A stretch of DNA of 64,000 nucleotides from Dielma sp000508965 (GTDB taxonomy: Bacteria; Bacillota_I; Bacilli_A; Erysipelotrichales; Erysipelotrichaceae), in the NCBI GenBank assembly GCA_000508965.1, contig BAHV02000010.1:62001-126000 (forward strand), written 5' to 3'. This document shows, in pieces, positions 58,454-64,000 of the stretch. The notes under the pieces are model-generated. The model searched no databases. It saw nothing but the letters and a program-made list of their open reading frames with translations, and had not been told where the DNA came from. Numbering within the stretch: the first letter of the stretch is position 1; each line of letters opens with the position of its first letter. Made by a program: the position numbers and the translations under genes.

Positions 58454-59800
58454 GTGACACCTGAAGAAAGTAAAAATCTGCTTCGCGAATTGTTGCTGAA
58501 TGGGAGCAGCGAAGAATTAAATCATGAATTGGAGCATATCCATCCTGCTGATATTCTTGAAATTCTGCATGAGGATGATGATGCTAATTTTGAGATCATC
58601 TTGAAGCGGCTGCCAGAATCCTTTGTGGCTGACTTGATTGATGAGGAAGATGAAGAAGAAAAGTATGAGATTTTAAAAGTATTATCTGATTATCAGCAAA
58701 GTGAAGTTTTGAAAGAGATGTCTTCCGATGAATTAACCGATTTAGTCGGTTCCTTGGAAGATGAAGAATTAGATGATGTTTTGAATAAGATGAGCGTTGA
58801 GGACAGGGAAGATGTCCAGCAGCTGCTCGCTTATGATCCAGATACCGCCGGTGGTATCATGGCTACTGAATTTATTGCTATCTGGGAGAATAAGACAGTT
58901 AAGAAAACCTTGGAATATCTGCAGTCAATTAAAGAGGAAATGGAATCTTCCTATTATCTGTTTGTTACCGACCGAAATTTTATTTTGAAGGGAGTTATCT
59001 CCTTAAGAGAACTAGTATCGACCCCCTTTGATACGTTGATTTCAGAAATTACGAATCCCCATGTTATATCGATTGATGTGAATATGGATCAGGAAGAAGT
59101 AGCCCATAAATTTGAAAAATACGGTTTTGTGACGATGCCGGTTGTTGATGAAACAAATAAAATGCTGGGTATCGTTACCGTTGATGATATTGTTCAGATC
59201 ATTCAGGATGAAAATACCGAAGATATTCACCAATTAGGTGGTGTCTCCGGCGAAGAGCGTGTCGATGGCACGCTGGTGGAGTCAATTCGTTCCCGTCTGC
59301 CATGGCTGATGGTAAACCTTTTGACCGCCATTTTAGCAGCCTCTGTGGTTGGTGCTTTTGAAGGCACGATCTCTCAGGTTGTAGCCTTAGCGACCATCAT
59401 GCCGATTGTAACGGGTATGGGCGGCAATGCCGGAACCCAGTCATTGACCATTATTGTGCGTGGTATCGCGTTGGGTGAACTGACCGGTGATAATGCTCGG
59501 CGCATCTTATTTAAAGAGCTGGGTGTCGGTCTTATAACCGGTATTGTGATCGGTTTGCTGATGTGTATTATTGGTTTGATTTTTCAGGGGAAGATGATTT
59601 TTGGCTTGGTTTGCGGTGTCGCAATGTTTTTAAACATGGTCGCTGCTACGATGGCCGGATATTTTGTTCCGCTTTTATTAAAGAAGATGCATGTTGATCC
59701 GGCATTAGCTTCCGCGGTCTTTGTGACAACGGTAACTGATGTTCTCGGCTTCTTCTTCTTTCTGGGACTGGCAACCATGTTTCTGCCATATTTATTATAG
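58454..59800 (+). CDS. mgtE: Magnesium transporter MgtE
   Basis: A 448-residue Mg2+ channel. The N-terminal helical MgtE_N domain (H-P-A-D-I-L-E-I-L-H) is followed by a CBS pair (about 130-255, Y-D-P-D-T-A-G-G-I-M at its start) and five transmembrane helices. These carry the signature P-I-V-T-G-M-G-G-N-A-G-T-Q-S and the D-P-A-L-A-S-A-V-F-V-T-T motif that line the pore. The N and CBS domains close the pore when cytosolic Mg2+ is high. The start is GTG 58454 after GGAGAGGG; GTG 58412 is an alternative with no binding site. Confidence 0.95.
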   Translation: MTPEESKNLLRELLLNGSSEELNHELEHIHPADILEILHEDDDANFEIILKRLPESFVADLIDEEDEEEKYEILKVLSDYQQSEVLKEMSSDELTDLVGSLEDEELDDVLNKMSVEDREDVQQLLAYDPDTAGGIMATEFIAIWENKTVKKTLEYLQSIKEEMESSYYLFVTDRNFILKGVISLRELVSTPFDTLISEITNPHVISIDVNMDQEEVAHKFEKYGFVTMPVVDETNKMLGIVTVDDIVQIIQDENTEDIHQLGGVSGEERVDGTLVESIRSRLPWLMVNLLTAILAASVVGAFEGTISQVVALATIMPIVTGMGGNAGTQSLTIIVRGIALGELTGDNARRILFKELGVGLITGIVIGLLMCIIGLIFQGKMIFGLVCGVAMFLNMVAATMAGYFVPLLLKKMHVDPALASAVFVTTVTDVLGFFFFLGLATMFLPYLL

Positions 59801-59811
59801 GAGGTGAAAGA

Positions 59812-59949
59812 ATGGAAAAGAAAAGTGCTAAAGAATTGCTTGAACAGGTCCGTCAGGCAAAAAAGAAAAATACCCATAAGAATTTTGATAAAATTGTTGG
59901 CAAGCCTAAAAATACAGCCGAATGCCGGCGGGTGAATTTTAATAAATAG
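59812..59949 (+). CDS. 45-residue basic small protein, unknown
   Basis: ATG 59812 follows AGGAGGTGAAAG, an excellent site, 11 bases after the mgtE stop, so it is co-transcribed with mgtE. The peptide is lysine/asparagine rich, begins M-E-K-K-S-A-K-E-L-L-E-Q-V-R and ends R-R-V-N-F-N-K. It has no membrane helix or known domain. Clean start, binding site and codon use argue for a real gene. Confidence 0.65.
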   Translation: MEKKSAKELLEQVRQAKKKNTHKNFDKIVGKPKNTAECRRVNFNK

Positions 59950-60199
59950 ATATTTAAAATAAATAGGGGAGCTGATGCACATGGGCTGTTTTATCATACA
60001 AATGCTGATCATTATAGAGATATCACTACATTAACTGATTATGAATGGCCGTTATTTAAAAAAGCGAAAGCTTAAATTTCTTAGGGTTTCCTATGGCTAT
60101 GCCGATTATCACCAGGATGCCTGCGGCTATGAAGAACTATTGAATAAGGCGGATGCCCAAATGTATGCGATGAAAGAAAGCAGGCAGATTGAACGCTGA
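59950..60199 (+). pseudogene. Gene remnants including the C-terminus of a GGDEF domain
   Basis: From 60041 to TGA 60197-60199, a 52-codon frame contains R-V-S-Y-G-Y-A-D-Y and E-E-L-L-N-K-A-D-A-Q-M-Y-A-M-K, the last two helices and strand of a GGDEF domain. The rest of the domain, including the active site, is absent. Overlapping in another frame, 59950-60075 encodes a protein-like stretch (A-D-A-H-G-L-F-Y-H-T-N ... T-D-Y-E-W-P-L-F) that ends at TAA and that I cannot assign. No intact gene is present between 59950 and 60238. Confidence 0.6.
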
Positions 60200-60238
60200 A
60201 ATAAGTCAGATATTTATAATCAACCCTATAATACAAAG

Positions 60239-60264
60239 TAAAAAGCGCTTTTCGGCGCTTTTAG
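60239..60264 (-). terminator. Terminator after the CorC-family gene
   Basis: Minus-strand AAAAGCGC-CGAA-AAGCGCTTTT followed by T; it overlaps the stop codon region. Confidence 0.75.
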
Positions 60265-61535
60265 TCTTTTTCATTCTTTTCACTTTCATCCAGTGATTCC
60301 TGCTCATTGATCTGAACCCACTTAATTTTGCGGTCATCAGCTTCAAGAATTTTAATGTGCATTGTTTTAAAATCAAACTCTTCACCGACTGACGGCATCT
60401 TTTCAAAAAACTCTATAATCCATCCGCTCAGCGTATTGGATGTATAAATATCTTCTTCATAAAGATGGAATAAGTCAAAGATATCATCAATATTAGCCGT
60501 ACCGGCAATCTTATAAGTCTTTTCATCAAGCTGAATGATCTCATCAACCACTTCATCATGCTCATCCCAGATTTCGCCAACCAGTTCTTCAATAATATCC
60601 TCTAAGGTAATAATCCCGGCAGTACCGCCAAATTCATCACAGACAACCGCCAGATGCACTTTGCTTTTTTGAAGCTGCTTTAAGGCATCGGAAATCGGAG
60701 TTGTGAGCGGCAGATATAACGGCGTTTGAATGATTGAGGTCAGTGCTTCATGTTCTTTATCTAATTCATAGAAATCACGCTGATGGATAAAACCGATAAT
60801 ATTATCAATCGTATCTTTATAAACCGGCAGTCTTGAAAAATGATTTTCTTCAAATTTTTCTGTGATTTCATCTAATGTATCATCAATATCAACCGCGATA
60901 ACATCGACTCTCGGTGTATAAATATCTTCAATATCAACATCACTGAATTCAATCGCGGAACGAATCAATTCACTTTCTTCTTTTTCAATGTTGCCGTCTT
61001 TTTCAACTTCTTCAATCATCGTGATCAATTCTTCACCGGTCATACCCTGCTTGTCACTTGATTTAAACAGCAGCATGACAAGCTTCTGCCATAGATTGAA
61101 AATAAAAGTAAACGGTGTAAGAATCAAAAAGATAAATTTAAGCAACGGATAAGCAAACATTGCGAACTCATCGGCATATTCTTTAGCGATGGTTTTTGGT
61201 GTAATTTCACCAAACAATAAAATTACAATGGTCATTACAGCAGTTGAAATGGACGGCCCATTATTTAAAAATAATGCTGTAAATAATACGGTTGCTACGG
61301 TAGTAGCAAGAATGTTGACAAAGTTGTTGCCAACGAGAATAGTCGATATCAGTTTATCATAAGTCTCACAGAATTCGAGAACGGATTCTGCCCGTTTATT
61401 TCCGCGGTTAGCCATCTGACGCAGACGAATCTTGTTGCAGGTTGAATAGGCTGTCTCAGTTGCTGAGAAGAAAGCTGAAAACAAAACGCAGAGAATTAAA
61501 ACAATGAGTAAACTCGATAAGGGTACATCTTCCAT
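60261..61535 (-). CDS. HlyC/CorC (CNNM) family membrane protein, magnesium/cobalt efflux type
   Basis: A 424-residue protein. A DUF21 transmembrane domain (about 1-190, with S-A-F-F-S-A-T-E-T-A and V-G-N-N-F-V-N-I) is followed by a CBS pair (about 205-325, including Y-T-P-R-V-D-V and G-F-I-H-Q-R-D) and a CorC_HlyC domain at the C-terminus. Members export or regulate Mg2+. ATG 61535 is 13 bases from AGGAGG, unusually far. A consensus promoter and a 38-codon upstream ORF precede it, suggesting leader control. Confidence 0.9.
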   Translation of the reverse strand: MEDVPLSSLLIVLILCVLFSAFFSATETAYSTCNKIRLRQMANRGNKRAESVLEFCETYDKLISTILVGNNFVNILATTVATVLFTALFLNNGPSISTAVMTIVILLFGEITPKTIAKEYADEFAMFAYPLLKFIFLILTPFTFIFNLWQKLVMLLFKSSDKQGMTGEELITMIEEVEKDGNIEKEESELIRSAIEFSDVDIEDIYTPRVDVIAVDIDDTLDEITEKFEENHFSRLPVYKDTIDNIIGFIHQRDFYELDKEHEALTSIIQTPLYLPLTTPISDALKQLQKSKVHLAVVCDEFGGTAGIITLEDIIEELVGEIWDEHDEVVDEIIQLDEKTYKIAGTANIDDIFDLFHLYEEDIYTSNTLSGWIIEFFEKMPSVGEEFDFKTMHIKILEADDRKIKWVQINEQESLDESEKNEKD

Positions 61536-61557
61536 GATGAATAATCATCCTCCTATA

Positions 61558-61674
61558 TTAAATGTAAAACTGAAATAAACAAAAATTCATGCTCTGCATG
61601 ATTTCTTTAAAGGATTCTTTTTTCGTATCGCTCGTGTATGTCCAAGGGCTGTATCCTTTCAGTTTTTCAATCAT
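61558..61674 (-). CDS. 38-residue upstream ORF in the corC leader
   Basis: ATG 61674 to TAA 61558-61560, beginning about 14 nt after the predicted start of transcription. It encodes M-I-E-K-L-K-G-Y-S-P-W-T-Y-T and ends in an aromatic-rich tail (F-C-L-F-Q-F-Y-I). No Shine-Dalgarno is visible, so it would be read nearly leaderless. Its stop lies 23 bases before the corC start. It may regulate corC or be fortuitous. Confidence 0.4.
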   Translation of the reverse strand: MIEKLKGYSPWTYTSDTKKESFKEIMQSMNFCLFQFYI

Positions 61675-61694
61675 ATTTTATGATTTATGGGTAA

Positions 61695-61723
61695 AATATA
61701 GCATTTATGCGTATAATTGTCAA
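61695..61723 (-). promoter_or_regulatory. Promoter of the corC transcript
   Basis: Minus-strand TTGACA (61718-61723), 17-bp spacer, TATATT (61695-61700). Confidence 0.8.
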
Positions 61724-61732
61724 TATTAGAAC

Positions 61733-61762
61733 TTGTACAAGCATGATTGGTTGTGCTATATT
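61733..61762 (+). promoter_or_regulatory. Promoter of the aminotransferase gene
   Basis: TTGTAC 61733-61738, 18-bp spacer, TATATT 61757-61762; divergent from the corC promoter. Confidence 0.5.
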
Positions 61763-61780
61763 ATTAGCAATGAGACAATG

Positions 61781-61807
61781 AAGTCCATCGGAATTTGATG
61801 GACTTTT
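61781..61807 (+). terminator. Terminator-like hairpin in the aminotransferase leader
   Basis: AAGTCCATC-x7-GATGGACTT followed by TTTGTTGTATTTT, between the promoter and ATG 61830. A possible attenuator; no alternative pairing was identified. Confidence 0.45.
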
Positions 61808-61829
61808 GTTGTATTTTGGAGGCAGAACT

Positions 61830-63002
61830 ATGGAGAAATATCATTTTGCGAAACGATTTCAAGAAAATTGTGAAGGCAGTGTAATTGCGGAAGCGATTAA
61901 GGGTGCAGATCATATGGCGGATCTGATTAACTTCAGCATCGGCGATCCGGATTTTAATACCGATCAGGAAATCATTGAACAAACGTTTCAGGATGTGAAA
62001 GCAGGGGCGACTCATTATACAGATTCACAGGGACTCTTACAGCTTAGAGAACACTTGGGTGAGTTTTATGAGACTGCTTATAATTTGAAGGTAACGCCTG
62101 AGGAAATTATGATTACCACCAGCGGCTGTCATGCGATGGTATTGGCTTTAATGGCTATTTTAGATCCCGATGATGAGGTCATTTTGTTAGAGCCATATTT
62201 TTCATTATATAAGGAACAGGTGGAGCTGTCCGGCGGTCGTGTTGTGAGCTGTCCAAGTGATCCAGACAAGGGCTTCAGATTGGATATTCAGCAGCTTGCC
62301 GCCTGTGTCAGTGAAAAAACAAAGGCTTTGATTTTAAATACACCTTGCAATCCAAGCGGTGTGTGTCTTTCTGTGGATGAAATGCAGCAGCTGGCTGATT
62401 TCGCAATCCAGCACGATCTGATTGTGATTGCCGATGATATCTATACGCTTTATTCATATGAAACTGCTTTTACGCCCATCATGAGTTTACAAGGAATGCG
62501 GGAGCGTACCATTACGGTATCTTCTTTTTCCAAGGATTATTGCATGACTGGCTGGCGCATTGGCTATATCGCAGCTGATCAATCATTGATTCAGATAGTC
62601 AGAAAGATTAATGATGCCATTGTATATTCAGCGCCGGCACCTTCTCAATGGGCGGCGGTTCATGCCTTACAGCTTCGAGATAAGATTCAGCCTTTGCTTA
62701 AAGCTGAATTTGAAAAGCGCTGCCGTTATGCGTATGAGCGAATCAATGCCTGTCCGTATTTATCTGCCATAAAACCGCAGGGAAGTATTTATCTTTTTGT
62801 AGATGTACGCAAGACTGGCTGCACCAGCAAACAATTCTGTGAGCGGCTTTTAAAGAAAGCACATATTCTAGTTCTGCCGGGTGATGACAGCGGTAAGAGC
62901 GGAGAAGGCTTTGTTCGCTTTGCGATGACCTTGGGAATCGATAAGATGAAAATTGCATTTGATCGAATTGATCAGCTTACGGCGGCAGATTTTATGTTAT
63001 AA
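61830..63002 (+). CDS. PLP-dependent aminotransferase, class I/II
   Basis: A 390-residue cytosolic aminotransferase. The PLP-binding lysine is in S-S-F-S-K-D-Y (about 235) followed by G-W-R-I-G-Y. Y-T-D-S-Q-G near the N-terminus, N-T-P-C-N-P-S-G and D-D-I-Y complete the fold-type I signature. Substrate choice (aspartate, aromatic or other) cannot be read from the sequence. ATG 61830 follows GGAGGCAG; the open frame before it lies in the leader. Confidence 0.9.
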   Translation: MEKYHFAKRFQENCEGSVIAEAIKGADHMADLINFSIGDPDFNTDQEIIEQTFQDVKAGATHYTDSQGLLQLREHLGEFYETAYNLKVTPEEIMITTSGCHAMVLALMAILDPDDEVILLEPYFSLYKEQVELSGGRVVSCPSDPDKGFRLDIQQLAACVSEKTKALILNTPCNPSGVCLSVDEMQQLADFAIQHDLIVIADDIYTLYSYETAFTPIMSLQGMRERTITVSSFSKDYCMTGWRIGYIAADQSLIQIVRKINDAIVYSAPAPSQWAAVHALQLRDKIQPLLKAEFEKRCRYAYERINACPYLSAIKPQGSIYLFVDVRKTGCTSKQFCERLLKKAHILVLPGDDSGKSGEGFVRFAMTLGIDKMKIAFDRIDQLTAADFML

Positions 63003-63029
63003 TCTTTTTAAAAAGGAATGAGGAACAGC

Positions 63030-63725
63030 ATGAAAACAGTATTATTTGATTTAGACGGCACATTGCTGCATATGGATATCGATGAATTTGTGAAAGCGTA
63101 TTTTAAGCTTTTAGGTAAGACCTTTGGACAAAAGGGTTATGATGTAGAGCGGATCATGAAGGGCTTAGGTGCTGGCTTAGAGGCAATGGTAAAAAATAAG
63201 GGTTCAGACACTAATGAGAAAGTATTCTGGCATGTGTTTACACAATATTCTAATTATCAGCCGGCTGAAGTCGAAGAAGACTTTTTGGCATTTTATACAC
63301 ATGAATTTGAAAACTGCGCTTCTTTAGCTGCCAAGAATCCATTAGCCGATGCGATGGTGAAGAAATGCAAAGCTCAGGGTTATCAAGTCATTCTTGCGAC
63401 CAATCCGCTATTTCCAAGTATTGCGACACAGCAGCGGATTCGCTGGGCGGGCTGTGATCCAAAGGATTTTGAATGGATTACAACCTATGAAAACAGTTCT
63501 TTCAGTAAACCCAATCCCGCTTATTTTAAAGAGATCATGGATCGTTTTCAACTGAAAGCGGAAGACTGCATCATGATTGGCAATGACCTTGATGAAGATG
63601 GTGTTATTGAGACATTAGGCGTACCATGTTATCTGACTACTGATTGTCTGATTAATAAGCATGGCAAAGAAATCAAGGTGAAGTGGCAGGGCAGCTTTGA
63701 AGAATTATATAATCAATTTAACTAA
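63030..63725 (+). CDS. HAD-superfamily phosphatase
   Basis: A 231-residue cytosolic hydrolase. Motif I F-D-L-D-G-T-L-L (Asp7 nucleophile, Asp9 acid/base), motif II A-T-N-P, motif III K in S-K-P-N-P, and motif IV G-N-D-L-D-E-D are intact, so unlike the HAD protein at 12025 it should be a normal phosphatase. The cap is helical. ATG 63030 is spaced 5 bases from GAGGA; ATG 63018 is too close to its site. It shares one base with the following gene. Confidence 0.88.
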   Translation: MKTVLFDLDGTLLHMDIDEFVKAYFKLLGKTFGQKGYDVERIMKGLGAGLEAMVKNKGSDTNEKVFWHVFTQYSNYQPAEVEEDFLAFYTHEFENCASLAAKNPLADAMVKKCKAQGYQVILATNPLFPSIATQQRIRWAGCDPKDFEWITTYENSSFSKPNPAYFKEIMDRFQLKAEDCIMIGNDLDEDGVIETLGVPCYLTTDCLINKHGKEIKVKWQGSFEELYNQFN

Positions 63726-64000
63726 TGGACATCAGTGAAATCCAGCAGATCTTGGATCTGCATAAGAGCTGTTATGAACTGATCGCCCAAGATAAACCGA
63801 TTTTGTCAGTAGCTGACGCCAAGCAATATTATCCAATTGAAAAAGCTGCGCCGGTACTTGTTTTGCAAAGTGAAAAGGGCTTGATTGGCTGCATTGTGTC
63901 TGTCCGGCACGGCAAACTGAATTTTGGTGAATTGAAGCGTCAATTTGGTTTTATTCAATTAAAATTGGCAGATAGAGATGTGATTAAGAAAGCGACCGGA
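63725..64000 (+). CDS. YbaK/ProX-type aminoacyl-tRNA deacylase domain protein (3' end outside window)
   Basis: The first 92 codons from ATG 63725, which overlaps the previous stop (TAATG). V-L-V-L-Q-S-E-K-G-L-I-G-C-I-V followed by Q-L-K-L-A-D-R-D-V-I-K-K-A-T-G matches the beginning of the YbaK/EbsC editing domain, where the Lys in K-L-A-D is typical. Family members hydrolyse mischarged tRNAs such as Cys-tRNA(Pro) or Ala-tRNA(Pro). The rest lies beyond the window. Confidence 0.75.
   Translation, partial: MDISEIQQILDLHKSCYELIAQDKPILSVADAKQYYPIEKAAPVLVLQSEKGLIGCIVSVRHGKLNFGELKRQFGFIQLKLADRDVIKKATG

Noticed and set aside
59584..60012. 142-residue minus-strand frame over the end of mgtE and the 45-residue gene
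   Set aside because: Antisense to conserved mgtE membrane segments; composition explained by the opposite strand.

Overview
The window looks like chromosome of a low-to-moderate-GC, AGGAGG-using Firmicute, most likely an Erysipelotrichia-type gut anaerobe. This is inferred from gene content: family II pyrophosphatase with CBS/DRTGG insert, class I aldolase, many PTS parts, the MurQ/MurP/MupG route, a flavinylated surface reductase and YqeC. I see no insertion sequence, prophage, rRNA or CRISPR array. Four tRNA genes are present: Ala-CGC, Ala-UGC, Ile-GAU and Asn-GUU.

Layout. 1-5.5 kb: end of a probable zwf, ppaC, class I aldolase, a DUF2207 membrane protein. 5.5-9.8 kb: an HxlR regulator, a decayed AbiEii toxin gene, and a two-component system with an ABC exporter. 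9.8-20.6 kb: hydrolases, HAD, XRE regulator with membrane partner, amidase, RibD-like reductase with AraC regulator, tRNAs, an AT-rich islet of unknown genes, nitroreductase/Nudix genes, MATE. 20.8-24 kb: an EAL phosphodiesterase and a tandem-GntR regulator. 24-29.3 kb: a complete MurNAc recovery cluster (murR, murQ, murP, mupG) with operator and cre-like site. 29.3-30.5 kb: several very short genes, including a candidate type I toxin-antitoxin arrangement. 30.5-32 kb: MATE.

32-40.6 kb is the most distinctive block: a LacI regulator followed by one operon with two cytoplasmic sulfatases, a lactose/cellobiose-family PTS (IIC, IIB, IIA as separate genes), a carbohydrate-esterase-like hydrolase, a small membrane protein and a GH1 phospho-glycosidase. 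Together these would import, phosphorylate, desulfate, deacylate and hydrolyse a sulfated (probably acylated) beta-linked disaccharide. Its promoter carries two LacI palindromes and a perfect cre match.

40.7-64 kb: a CtpE-like P-type ATPase, zinc-ribbon and GyrI-like pair behind a palindromic operator, a lipoprotein phosphoesterase-esterase-ATP-grasp run, an FMN/FAD surface reductase followed by a sensor kinase gene broken by one in-frame TAA, an XRE-TPR (RRNPP-like) regulator next to an MFS exporter, a double-AAA ATPase, yqeC, mgtE, CorC, an aminotransferase, a HAD enzyme and the start of a YbaK-type deacylase. Both magnesium-linked genes (mgtE and corC) are preceded by short upstream ORFs that could be regulatory.
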